A stretch of DNA of 64,000 nt from an uncultured Oscillospiraceae bacterium. GTDB lineage: Bacteria; Bacillota; Clostridia; Oscillospirales; Oscillospiraceae. Made by a program: the position numbers and the translations under genes. The notes under the pieces are model-generated. The model did no database searches. It had not been told where the DNA came from and saw nothing but the letters and a program-made list of their open reading frames with translations. Positions 47,762-55,895 of the stretch are shown here, in pieces (the first letter of the stretch is position 1; every line of letters starts with the position of its first letter). The stretch covers positions 15,254 to 79,253 of the forward strand of contig CAJUKT010000096.1 of NCBI GenBank assembly GCA_910587255.1. The letters run 5' to 3'.

Positions 47762-48607
47762 CTACACACCCTGGTGCAGCTTAGCCGCCGTCAGGGTGTT
47801 TTTCATCAGCATGGCCCGGGTCATTGGTCCCACACCGCCGGGAACCGGCGTGATGTAGGATGCTTTTACAGCCGCTTCCTCAAAGCACACGTCGCCGCAC
47901 AGCTTGCCCTCCCCGTTGCGGTTCATGGCCACGTCGATGACCACGGCCCCCTCCTTCACCATATCCGCCGTGACCAACCCCGTTTTACCCACGGCGGATA
48001 CCAGAATATCGGCGGAGGCGGCCAGCTCCTTCAGATCCGGCGTTTTGGAGTGGCACATCACCACCGTGCCATGGGCGTGGAGCAGCAGCAGCGCCATGGG
48101 CTTGCCCACAATGTTGGAACGGCCCAGCACCACACAACGCTTTCCCGCCGGGTCGATGCGGTACTCTTTGAGCATCTCCATCACGCCGCCGGGGGTACAG
48201 GGCTGGAACACCGGGGCGCCGATGGTAAGCTGGCCTACATTATAGGGATGGAAGCAGTCCACATCCTTGCCCGGGTCAATGGCCAGCAGCACCTCCCGCT
48301 CATCCAACCCCTTCGGCAGGGGCAGCTGAACCAGGATGCCGTCGATATCCGCCCGGCCATTCAGTTCCGCCACCAGCTCCAGCAGCTGTTTTTGGGTGGT
48401 TTGCGCCGGCAGCGCATACTCCTCGCTGTAAAACCCGCATTCCTCGCAATCCTTGCGCTTACTGGTCACATAGACCCGGGAGGCGGGATCCTCTCCCACT
48501 AAAATTACCGCCAGCCCAGGCTTTCGGGGCAGAGATGCCGCCTCCCCCCGAACATTTTCCTTCAGCTTTGCCGCCAAAGCCTTGCCGTCAATTCGTGTCG
48601 CCGCCAT
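47762..48607 (-). CDS. folD: Bifunctional methylene-THF dehydrogenase/methenyl-THF cyclohydrolase FolD
   Basis: FolD interconverts 5,10-methylene-THF and 10-formyl-THF, the donor used by Fmt. The 281-residue protein has YVTSKRKDCEECGF near residue 46 with the catalytic Lys, QLPLPKG near residue 90, and the dehydrogenase signature VLGRSNIVGKP near residue 160 and PVPGGVGPMT near the end. ATG 48607 follows GAGGAGGAG; it overlaps the lgt end by 20 bases. Confidence 0.96.
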   Translation of the reverse strand: MAATRIDGKALAAKLKENVRGEAASLPRKPGLAVILVGEDPASRVYVTSKRKDCEECGFYSEEYALPAQTTQKQLLELVAELNGRADIDGILVQLPLPKGLDEREVLLAIDPGKDVDCFHPYNVGQLTIGAPVFQPCTPGGVMEMLKEYRIDPAGKRCVVLGRSNIVGKPMALLLLHAHGTVVMCHSKTPDLKELAASADILVSAVGKTGLVTADMVKEGAVVIDVAMNRNGEGKLCGDVCFEEAAVKASYITPVPGGVGPMTRAMLMKNTLTAAKLHQGV

Positions 48608-49637
48608 TATTTTTCTCCTCCTCATGCTTTTTCTCGCGCTGGACGGGCTCGGCAGGGGCAGACGCAGCCTCCCCCGCCCTCTCTGGTACGGACTCTTCCG
48701 CCGGAATGCTTACCTCTGTTTCCGCTTCATTTTTTGCTGCGGCCGCAGGCCGGAACGGGGGCAGCACAGGCCCGGCGGTCTTGCGCCGGACAATATACAG
48801 CCCAATGCCCACTGCCGCCGACAGGATGCCCAGCATCTGGGACGAACGAATGGGCGTGCCGAAGAAATACAGGCTGTCGGTACGAAGCCCCTCAATCACC
48901 GCCCGGCCCAGCCCGTACCAGATCACATAGCTGAGGAACATCTGCCCGTTGAACTTTCTGCCCCGCTTCATCAGCAAAATCAGCAGCACCAGCCCCAACA
49001 AGTTCCACAGCGACTCATAGAGGAAGGTGGGATGGACCCCCAGCGTGCCGTTCAAAACATTCTGGTACATCTGCTCAGTCTCCAAGAACCCATCCCGCCA
49101 CAGTTCGTTGGCAATAGAGCTGGAGCACATCCGCCAGGGCAGCTCGGTGAGACCGCCATAGGCCTCCACATTGACGAAATTTCCCCAGCGCCCAATGAGC
49201 TGGCCGATGAGCAGACCGTAGACAGTGACATCCATGCCGCTCCAGAAGTCCAGCTTCCGCACCCGGCAATAGATCACTGCGGTAACCACTGTGGCTATAA
49301 CGCCGCCGTAGATGGCCAGCCCCCCATCCCAAAACGCGATCATTCTCAGCAGGCTGAAGGAACCGTCCGCCTGGAAGCATACCGCCGGGTTAAAAATCAC
49401 GTAATACATACGGGCGCCGAGGATAGCCATGGGCACCACCACAAAAATGGCGTCGGTGATCTTATCCGGATCCATACCAAACCGGGGCGCGATATGCAGG
49501 CCGTATATCACCGCCAGCAGAAAACCTGCCGCGATGATGACGCCATACCAGTAAATGTTGTGGCCGAACACGGTGAACGCCACCCGGTTTAACTCAAATT
49601 CCAGCCCCAGGCCAGGAAAAAAAACGGTGTTTGTCAT
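48588..49637 (-). CDS. lgt: Prolipoprotein diacylglyceryl transferase
   Basis: Lgt attaches diacylglycerol to the lipobox cysteine of lipoproteins. The 349-residue protein has about seven membrane helices, the Lgt signature GRWGNFVNVEAYGG near residue 131 and GLRTDSLYFFG near residue 254. It is longer than usual (~270): the last ~60 residues are a Pro/Ala/Glu-rich cytosolic tail ending in Lys/Asn. ATG 49637 has GAGGGG at six bases. It sits between an M16 peptidase and folD. Confidence 0.95.
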   Translation of the reverse strand: MTNTVFFPGLGLEFELNRVAFTVFGHNIYWYGVIIAAGFLLAVIYGLHIAPRFGMDPDKITDAIFVVVPMAILGARMYYVIFNPAVCFQADGSFSLLRMIAFWDGGLAIYGGVIATVVTAVIYCRVRKLDFWSGMDVTVYGLLIGQLIGRWGNFVNVEAYGGLTELPWRMCSSSIANELWRDGFLETEQMYQNVLNGTLGVHPTFLYESLWNLLGLVLLILLMKRGRKFNGQMFLSYVIWYGLGRAVIEGLRTDSLYFFGTPIRSSQMLGILSAAVGIGLYIVRRKTAGPVLPPFRPAAAAKNEAETEVSIPAEESVPERAGEAASAPAEPVQREKKHEEEKNNGGDTN

Positions 49638-49660
49638 GGTCATTCCCCTCTATGTCTTGT

Positions 49661-50932
49661 CTATTCTTCCGGCGTGATGACGGATAGGACGGCACGCTCC
49701 TCCGTGCACCACTCCCGCAGCAGAGCCTCCCCGTCCGCCCGCTCAATGCTCTGAAACATCTGGGGAAAGCTGAGATAGTCCTCCCCATTAAAATGGGCCT
49801 CGGCCAGCTCAATGCAGGTGTCCTCCATAGAGTTGAGATGGCGCACCATGGTGCCGTAGGCCGCCCTTTTCAGCCGGTCCCAAAGCGCGGGGTCTATGCC
49901 CTCCCGCCCCAGGCGGGACGCCTCCTTCAGCACCTCGCCGCGCACCCGCTCCGGATCCCGGCTCTCCCCCTCCGCCACAACAAACGCACAGCCCGGGCCG
50001 GAGGAATAAAAGCTGCCAAAAGATCCGTTGATGAGCCCCTGCTCGTAAAGCTGGCTGTAGAGCGGCGCAGATGGGCTGAACAGCACATCGCACATCAATT
50101 CCGCCACCAGCCGCTGGCGCAGGCCCGCCGGCCCCGCAGCCGGCGTCCCCTTGAAGCCCAGGGCAAACAGCGGCATGGATACCGCCATGGTCTTTCGGGC
50201 ATGAGGCCTCCCCGCCTGGAGCGGCTCCGAATGTCCGTGATCCACTGCCACCGCCGGGGCAGGCGCTTGGGGCAGCATTTCCCCGGCAATATCCGCCACC
50301 TGCTGGGGATCAATATTTCCCGCCACGCACAACACCATATTTCCGGGCCGGTAAAAGGCCCGATGGCACTGATACAAGGTGTCCGCCGTGATGCGGGAGA
50401 TCGACTCCACCGTCCCTGCTACCCGGTTTCGCACGGGATGGCTGACGTACATGGCTTCCAGCAGACCATAGTACACCTCGTCGTTGGGGTCGTCCTCGCA
50501 CATGCGGATCTCCTGCGCGATGATGCCCTGTTCCTTATCAATGCTCTCTGGCGTGAACCAGGGAACAGACACAAAGGACAACAGCATACGCAGGTTTTCC
50601 TCAAAGCCCCGCACGCCGTCAAAATAATAGCCCGTCATGGATGCGGAGGTAAAAGCATTGGGATCCACCCCGTTGGCAGCCATGCGCTGAAGGGCGTTGC
50701 CATCCTCTGTGTCAAAGGTTTTGTGCTCCAAGAAGTGGGCTACCCCCGCCGGGGTAGACAGCCACTCCCCATCCTCTCCCCGAAACCGCAGATCCATCCC
50801 GCCGTACCGGGTGGCAAAAAAGGCGAACTGCTTGGCGTATTCCGGCCTTACATCCACATAAATGCTCAGTCCATTGGGCAGCGCGCAGTGATAAATACTC
50901 TGGCCCAAGGCACTGTATTCCAGCTTGTCCAT
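49661..50932 (-). CDS. M16 family zinc peptidase (YmfH-like)
   Basis: The 423-residue protein has the M16 inverted zinc motif HFLEH near residue 67 and the downstream Glu in EQGIIAQEIRM near residue 143. The protein is one ~45-kDa unit that would pair with the next M16 protein, as in bacterial two-subunit peptidases and mitochondrial processing peptidase. No signal peptide is seen. It follows its partner by four bases. Confidence 0.92.
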   Translation of the reverse strand: MDKLEYSALGQSIYHCALPNGLSIYVDVRPEYAKQFAFFATRYGGMDLRFRGEDGEWLSTPAGVAHFLEHKTFDTEDGNALQRMAANGVDPNAFTSASMTGYYFDGVRGFEENLRMLLSFVSVPWFTPESIDKEQGIIAQEIRMCEDDPNDEVYYGLLEAMYVSHPVRNRVAGTVESISRITADTLYQCHRAFYRPGNMVLCVAGNIDPQQVADIAGEMLPQAPAPAVAVDHGHSEPLQAGRPHARKTMAVSMPLFALGFKGTPAAGPAGLRQRLVAELMCDVLFSPSAPLYSQLYEQGLINGSFGSFYSSGPGCAFVVAEGESRDPERVRGEVLKEASRLGREGIDPALWDRLKRAAYGTMVRHLNSMEDTCIELAEAHFNGEDYLSFPQMFQSIERADGEALLREWCTEERAVLSVITPEE

Positions 50933-50936
50933 CGCC

Positions 50937-52217
50937 TTAGCCCTCCTTCCCCGTCAGACGATAAACGGTGTCCAGCTTCAGCCCTCGGGCGGCCTCTGTC
51001 ACCTGATCCGCCGTCACCGACTCCACCGCCCTGATAAGCTCCTCGCCCTCCCCGGCGGCCGAGTGGAAGAGGACGTTGGTCAGCCGGTCGTCCTCCATCT
51101 GCCCCTGGCTGTCCTGACGGCCTCTCAGGCTGCCCGCTACCGCACGGATGGCCGCGGTCAGTTCATCCTTAGTGAAACCGCCCCGCTTTACCTCCTCCAA
51201 TTGGGCCAAAATAGCCGCTTGGGCCCGGTCAAACTGGGAAAACTCCACCCCCGAGGACACCACCATCAGTCCCTTTACCTTATCCAGCATAGATGAGGCG
51301 TAGTAGCACAGGCTCAGCTTCTCCCGCACATTGACAAACAGTTTAGAGTTGGCGCTGCCACCATAGAGGGCATTGCACACCAGCAGGGCCGGGTAGTCAT
51401 CGCTGGCTATGGTGACTCCGCCGGTGCGAAAGCCCATGGCCAGCTTGCCCTGGGTCACGTCCATGGCATCGGTTACCGTGCGCACAGGCCCCCTGGGCTC
51501 CGGCTCCACCTGGCACAGCACCGGGGCGTCCCGCCCTGTCAGCAGCGGCGCAAACGCCCGGCGCACCGCATCCTCCACCCGCTCTGGCCGGGCCGCGCCG
51601 CCGTAGTAGAAATTCACCCGAGCCTGGGACAGCAGGGCATGATAGTCCGCCCACAGCCTCTCCGCCGTCATGGACCGGGCAAGCTGTGCGCTGCCCAGCT
51701 TATCCACGGCATAGGCCTCCCCGGCACACATCTCCTGGACGAGGCGGAAAACCGCCCACCCGCGCTTATCATTCACCCGGGCCTCAATGCGGTCTGCCAA
51801 ATTGACCCCTTCCGATTCCACGTAATCCCAGCGAAATACCCCATCCTGAAGCGCGGGGTCCAGCAGAACCTCTCCCATCAGGCTGGCGGCAGGCTCCAGC
51901 ACCGCCGAACCGTCCAGGGCATAATGGTCGTCGATAAAGCTGCTTAAAAAGCTGATACACTGGCTCTCCCCCCGCTGGCGCACCACCGGGCCCAGGGAGG
52001 CGCCAAACAGCGCGTCCAACGCGGCGGAGAGCTGTTCCATATTCGGATGGTTCCGGCTTCCCCGGCCAAGCACCTCTGGGATCAGTGCCCCCGCAGTGGC
52101 GGTCTCCCCGCTCAGCGGAATGGTAAGTGTCACGGCCAACAGGCCGGTTTTAAACTTGTCCGTCTGGGCTGCCGACAGCTCCACGCCGTCTGCCAGCCGC
52201 TTCCAATGCTGCTGCAT
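50937..52217 (-). CDS. M16 family protein lacking the zinc motif (YmfF-like)
   Basis: The 426-residue protein has the M16 fold pattern (ALFGASLGPVVRQRGE near residue 69, GMLLDPALQ-like segment, and the C-terminal half) but PEVLGRG stands where HxxEH should be, so it should be the non-catalytic partner of the neighbouring peptidase. This YmfF/YmfH pair is common in Firmicutes; its substrate is unknown. ATG 52217 follows GAGGAGGAA. The promoter at 52257-52285 starts the M16-M16-lgt-folD transcript. Confidence 0.9.
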   Translation of the reverse strand: MQQHWKRLADGVELSAAQTDKFKTGLLAVTLTIPLSGETATAGALIPEVLGRGSRNHPNMEQLSAALDALFGASLGPVVRQRGESQCISFLSSFIDDHYALDGSAVLEPAASLMGEVLLDPALQDGVFRWDYVESEGVNLADRIEARVNDKRGWAVFRLVQEMCAGEAYAVDKLGSAQLARSMTAERLWADYHALLSQARVNFYYGGAARPERVEDAVRRAFAPLLTGRDAPVLCQVEPEPRGPVRTVTDAMDVTQGKLAMGFRTGGVTIASDDYPALLVCNALYGGSANSKLFVNVREKLSLCYYASSMLDKVKGLMVVSSGVEFSQFDRAQAAILAQLEEVKRGGFTKDELTAAIRAVAGSLRGRQDSQGQMEDDRLTNVLFHSAAGEGEELIRAVESVTADQVTEAARGLKLDTVYRLTGKEG

Positions 52218-52256
52218 AGCCTTCCTCCTCGTCGGTACAGATTGCCCTGAACCAGT

Positions 52257-52285
52257 ATTATACATCATGCACTGCCATTTGACAC
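52257..52285 (-). promoter_or_regulatory. Sigma-A promoter of the M16-lgt-folD operon
   Basis: On the minus strand: -35 GTGTCA (52280-52285), 17-bp spacer, perfect -10 TATAAT (52257-52262). The predicted start lies about 33 bases before the start codon at 52217. Confidence 0.72.
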
Positions 52286-52631
52286 CTGTTATTTTGCCCA
52301 GATCGGTAAATTTTTCTTAAACACGGCAAAGCCCCGCAAGAGCGGGGGCTTTCGTTTGCCCAAAAGAACAACATTTTATTAAAAATGTATTGATTTGTTG
52401 GGTTAAGGGATAGGACGACCAGCAAGGAAAAAGTCCAAAAAATCTGAACTATCAAGGAAAACAGCGCAAAGAAAATCTTAGTATAGCCTCAAGGCCGCCC
52501 GCCATGCGCCCCAATTCTCTAAGGGCTGAATTTCATCTATATGTGTTGGAACGCCCTCTTCCGTTTCGCTGCAGGATATTTTCTGGATAAAACCGGCTCC
52601 ATACGGGCATATTGGCAGCGAGGTGAAGCGC
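52286..52631. other. Intergenic region with a terminator-like hairpin
   Basis: About 345 bases with no gene. A hairpin, AAAGCCCCGC (52328-52337) with GCGGGGGCTTT (52342-52352), could terminate an RNA on either strand, but no gene ends into it. The rest is AT-rich without a recognisable unit; a possible weak SigG-type site before spoVAC is too close to the start to trust. Confidence 0.55.
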
Positions 52632-53075
52632 ATGGATATGACCAATCAGCAGTACAATCAATACGTCAGCGGCAGGGCCAAGCCCTCTCCGCTGTGGCGG
52701 GACTGCCTGTGGGCCTTTTTTGTGGGCGGGACCATCTGCGCCGGGGGACAGGGGCTCACCGTCCTGTACCAGGGCCTGGGGGCAAGCAAGGATGATGCAG
52801 GGACCTGGACATCCATCACCCTAATTTTTCTGGCCTCACTGCTCACCGGCCTGGGGGTGTTTGACAACATCGCCAAGCGGGCGGGGGCCGGTACCCTGGT
52901 GCCCATCACTGGCTTTTCCAATGCCATGGTGTCCCCTGCCCTGGAGTTCAAAAGCGAGGGCTTTATCACAGGCACCGGGGCCAAGTTGTTCACCGTGGCT
53001 GGGCCGGTGCTGGCTTACGGCATCTCGGCCAGCGTGGTGTACGGCATCATTTTATACCTTGTGGAACTGCTTTGA
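52632..53075 (+). CDS. spoVAC: Stage V sporulation protein AC (SpoVAC)
   Basis: The 147-residue membrane protein matches SpoVAC: a short N-terminus, WRDCLWAFFVGGTICAGGQ near residue 24, LTGLGVFDNIAKRAGAG near residue 77, VPITGFSNAMVSPALEFKSEGF near residue 91-112 in parts, and a C-terminal helix. SpoVAC forms part of the channel that loads dipicolinic acid into the spore and releases it at germination. Here it stands without spoVAD or spoVAE, so other parts must lie elsewhere. ATG 52632 is six bases after GAGGTG. Confidence 0.92.
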   Translation: MDMTNQQYNQYVSGRAKPSPLWRDCLWAFFVGGTICAGGQGLTVLYQGLGASKDDAGTWTSITLIFLASLLTGLGVFDNIAKRAGAGTLVPITGFSNAMVSPALEFKSEGFITGTGAKLFTVAGPVLAYGISASVVYGIILYLVELL

Positions 53076-53076
53076 G

Positions 53077-53111
53077 AACAGGCCGTGCGGAGCTATGCCG
53101 CACGGCCTGTT
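53077..53111 (+). terminator. Terminator of spoVAC
   Basis: AACAGGCCGTGCGG pairs perfectly with CCGCACGGCCTGTT around a seven-base loop, followed by TTGT. Confidence 0.93.
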
Positions 53112-53135
53112 TTGTCCCGCCTGCCGGGAAATCTC

Positions 53136-53164
53136 TTGCCTCCTGGCAGGAAAGATGCTATACT
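53136..53164 (+). promoter_or_regulatory. Sigma-A promoter of radC
   Basis: -35 TTGCCT (53136-53141), 17-bp spacer, -10 TATACT (53159-53164). The GTG start at 53196 follows after about 25 bases with a good ribosome site. Confidence 0.75.
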
Positions 53165-53195
53165 TTCCCCAGATATAAAGGAGGGAGGCGAGATC

Positions 53196-53894
53196 GTGGC
53201 GGTAAAGGGAGAGGGCGGCATCCACATTGGCCACCGCCAACGGGCCAGGGCGGAATTCCTGGAGCGCGGACTCAACGGCCTTCCCGACCATAAGGTGCTG
53301 GAGCTGCTGCTGTTTTACGCCATCCCTCAGGGTGATGTGAATCCGTTGGCCCACCGTCTGGTGGATCACTTTGGCTCACTGTCCGGGGTGTTCCATGCCA
53401 CCTATGAGCAGCTGCTGGAAGTAAAGGGCATTGGGCCAAACACCGCCGTCCTCCTCCAGCTCATCCCCGCCGCCTCCGCCCGGTATATGCGGCAAAACGC
53501 CAGCTTTGACGGCCAGATTGTGGATATGTGGCAGCTAAAGGAGCTGCTAGAGCCCTATTTCTTTGGTCAGCGGGACGAATTGGCCTATCTGGCGTGCATG
53601 GACGGCAAGGGAAAGCTGCTCGCCACCAAAAAGCTGGGCCAGGGCGTAGTGGACGCAGTACATATCGCCACCCGAAAGGTGCTCGAAGCCGCCCTGGCCT
53701 GCAACGCCAGCCGGGTGGTGCTGGCCCACAATCATGTGTCCGGGGTAGCGATGCCCTCCCAGGCGGATGTGGACACCACCCTGAGGCTGAAGCGGGTGCT
53801 GGCCGAAGCGGACATCACCTTGGCCGACCATCTCATCTTTGCTGGCGGCGATATGGTCTCTATGGCGGAATCAGGGCTGCTGCGAAACAGATAG
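53196..53894 (+). CDS. radC: RadC family (JAB/MPN+) protein
   Basis: The 232-residue protein has an N-terminal helix-hairpin-helix (EVKGIGPNTAVLL near residue 75) and a C-terminal JAB/MPN+ metal-binding motif: LAHNHVSGVAMPSQAD near residue 180, with the two His and Asp in place. The precise role of RadC proteins is uncertain; they are named for DNA repair but that is disputed. GTG 53196 has AAGGAGGGA nine bases upstream; the longer frame would start inside the spoVAC terminator. Confidence 0.92.
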   Translation: MAVKGEGGIHIGHRQRARAEFLERGLNGLPDHKVLELLLFYAIPQGDVNPLAHRLVDHFGSLSGVFHATYEQLLEVKGIGPNTAVLLQLIPAASARYMRQNASFDGQIVDMWQLKELLEPYFFGQRDELAYLACMDGKGKLLATKKLGQGVVDAVHIATRKVLEAALACNASRVVLAHNHVSGVAMPSQADVDTTLRLKRVLAEADITLADHLIFAGGDMVSMAESGLLRNR

Positions 53895-53974
53895 GCTGAC
53901 CATGAAAAAGGCCTCCAACCTGTGTTCCCGCAAATTCTGGTACATACCAAAATTTCAAGCGGACCAGTTTCAAC

Positions 53975-54025
53975 AAATGACAGGCTGTGCCGCTGAAAAC
54001 CGTTCAGCGGCACAGCCTGTCATTT
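53975..54025. terminator. Long bidirectional terminator hairpin between radC and cysK
   Basis: AAATGACAGGCTGTGCCGCTGAA and its complement form a 23-bp perfect stem with a five-base loop. A/T-rich flanks allow termination from both convergent genes. Confidence 0.85.
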
Positions 54026-54114
54026 ATTCTGATATCGTTATGGTCAATGATTGACCCACGATGCGGGAAGCCAGAGTTTGAATAGAACGCAAAAAGAAAG
54101 CATTTGCTATAGGT

Positions 54115-55047
54115 TTAATCCACAAACATGGCGGTGGACAGATAGCGGTCTCCCGCGTCAGGCAGAAGGGCCACAATGGTTTTGCCCTTATTTTCCGCCC
54201 GTTTGGCCAGCTGCACTGCCGCCCACAGGGCCGCGCCGGAGGAAATACCCACCAGGACCCCCTCCAGTTTCCCCATATTCCTGCCCAGCGCAAAGGCGTC
54301 TTCGTCTTCCACTGTGATGATCTCATCATAGATGGAAGTATTTAGCGCCTGGGGCACAAAGCCCGCACCGATACCCTGAATTCCGTGCTTGCCGGAGGCC
54401 CCACCACTCAATACCGGAGAGTTCGCCGGCTCCACCGCCACCACCCTTACCTCGGGATTTTTTCCTTTCAGGTACTCGCCCACACCGGTAATCGTGCCGC
54501 CCGTGCCCACTCCTGCTACAAAAATATCCACCTGGCCATCGGTATCCGCCCAGATCTCCGGCCCGGTGGATGTCCTGTGGGCGGCGGGATTGGCCGGATT
54601 GACAAACTGGCCGGGAATAAAGCTGTCCGGCATTTCACGGGACAACTCTTCGGCCTTGGCGATGGCTCCCGCCATCCCCTTCGCTCCCTCGGTGAGCACC
54701 AGCTGCGCACCATAGGCTCCCATCAACTGGCGGCGCTCCACACTCATGGTTTCGGGCATGACGATAATAACACGGTATCCTCGGGCGGCGGCCACCGATG
54801 CCAGACCAATCCCTGTATTGCCGGACGTAGGCTCAATGATGACACTGCCGGGCTTCAGCAATCCCCTGGCCTCGGCGTCATCCAGCATCGCCCTAGCCAC
54901 ACGGTCCTTTGCGCTGCCCGCAGGGTTGAAATATTCCAGCTTCGCCAGAATACGGGCCTCCAGCCCCTCTGCCCGCTCCAGGCGGATAAGCTCCAGCAGC
55001 GGCGTGCGTCCGATTAGCTGCTCCACAGATGTATAGATATTGCCCAT
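54115..55047 (-). CDS. cysK: Cysteine synthase A
   Basis: CysK joins O-acetylserine and sulfide to make cysteine. The 310-residue PLP enzyme has NPAGSAKDR near residue 39 with the PLP Lys, PTSGNTG near residue 70, and GTGGTITG near residue 177. ATG 55047 follows AAAGGGGG; the frame upstream runs into the repeat element and is not coding. No cysE is adjacent. It provides the cysteine that the desulfurase-like enzyme at 30.4 kb would use. Confidence 0.95.
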   Translation of the reverse strand: MGNIYTSVEQLIGRTPLLELIRLERAEGLEARILAKLEYFNPAGSAKDRVARAMLDDAEARGLLKPGSVIIEPTSGNTGIGLASVAAARGYRVIIVMPETMSVERRQLMGAYGAQLVLTEGAKGMAGAIAKAEELSREMPDSFIPGQFVNPANPAAHRTSTGPEIWADTDGQVDIFVAGVGTGGTITGVGEYLKGKNPEVRVVAVEPANSPVLSGGASGKHGIQGIGAGFVPQALNTSIYDEIITVEDEDAFALGRNMGKLEGVLVGISSGAALWAAVQLAKRAENKGKTIVALLPDAGDRYLSTAMFVD

Positions 55048-55122
55048 TGCAGCGTCCCCCTTTGATAGATGCGGCGTTCTTTTCCGCCCGGCATCCTGCG
55101 CGTTTTCATTTTGCAAATTTTT

Positions 55123-55284
55123 AGAAGCTGTACCAATAGCCGAAGTATTCAGATTCACGAGTCAAAATTGCCGGTGACAAGGCGAAAATTCGCGGGAATA
55201 CTTGGTGTATTTCAAGATTGTTCAACGCGGCCGGCGGCAATTTTGGCCGCAAAGCTGGGTGCTGAGGCTATTGGTACAGCTTCT
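55123..55284. repeat. MITE-like hairpin repeat, copy B
   Basis: The 162-bp element has perfect 19-bp terminal inverted repeats, AGAAGCTGTACCAATAGCC. An inner stem pairs CAAAATTGCCG with its complement near the right end. The central part (GACAAGGCGAAAATTCGC, TATTTCAAG, then AACGC) matches copy A at 47589-47752. The outer stems of the two copies differ in sequence, yet each is paired within itself. It lies upstream of cysK and has no open frame. Confidence 0.87.
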
Positions 55285-55435
55285 TTAAGACAAACCACGC
55301 TTTCCCAACTCTATTTTTATCATACGCTGCGCCCCATTGTTTGTCAATGGCCCGGCATCCCTGTGTCTGCCGAAGAAGCTCACACTTTCCATTTGAATTT
55401 CTCCAGTTTTTCTTCCAAATCAAAGCATTTTGCCC

Positions 55436-55464
55436 TTGACTTTTGGAATAGTTTGTGGTATAGT
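55436..55464 (+). promoter_or_regulatory. Sigma-A promoter of the ylxM-ffh operon
   Basis: -35 TTGACT (55436-55441), 17-bp spacer, -10 TATAGT (55459-55464). It leads the transcript of ylxM, ffh, a small ORF, rpsP and khpA. Confidence 0.87.
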
Positions 55465-55518
55465 ATCGCATTGTAAAGTCAACAAACTTTACACAACATT
55501 TTGTGGAGGCGGGATTCC

Positions 55519-55890
55519 ATGAAAAATCAGGCATACCGTATGGCCATGCTGTTTGATTTTTACGGCGATCTGCTCACTGAGCGCCAGCGGGAATTCTATG
55601 ACCTCTACTATAATGAGGACTTGTCGTTGGCTGAGATCGCGGAGAATTATGGCATCTCCCGCCAGGGCGTGCGGGACGTGATCGTTCGGGCCGAGGCATC
55701 CATGACGGAGATTGAGGACAAAACCCACATCATCCGCCGTTTCCAGCAGTCCCGGGCGGCCATTGCCGCCATTGATCAGGCTGCCGACAGGCTGCTCCAG
55801 TCCATTGACCGGCGCAGCTACAGCGATGTCATGCTGGACGAGCTGGCCCGCACCATCAAAGAAAACGTGGCCAAACTGGAGCAGGAGTAA
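55519..55890 (+). CDS. ylxM: YlxM family helix-turn-helix protein
   Basis: The 123-residue protein has the YlxM core: LFDFYGDLLTERQREFYDLYY near residues 11-31, then a sigma-70 region 4-like helix-turn-helix (SLAEIAENYGISRQGVRD near residues 36-53) and a C-terminal helix. YlxM binds SRP RNA or the SRP complex in streptococci. It lies five bases before ffh, the standard pairing. Confidence 0.93.
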   Translation: MKNQAYRMAMLFDFYGDLLTERQREFYDLYYNEDLSLAEIAENYGISRQGVRDVIVRAEASMTEIEDKTHIIRRFQQSRAAIAAIDQAADRLLQSIDRRSYSDVMLDELARTIKENVAKLEQE

Positions 55891-55895
55891 CTGTT

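Noticed and set aside
52585..52614. SigG-like promoter before spoVAC
   Set aside because: GGATA and CATATTG fit only partly, and the implied transcript would begin on the ribosome site.
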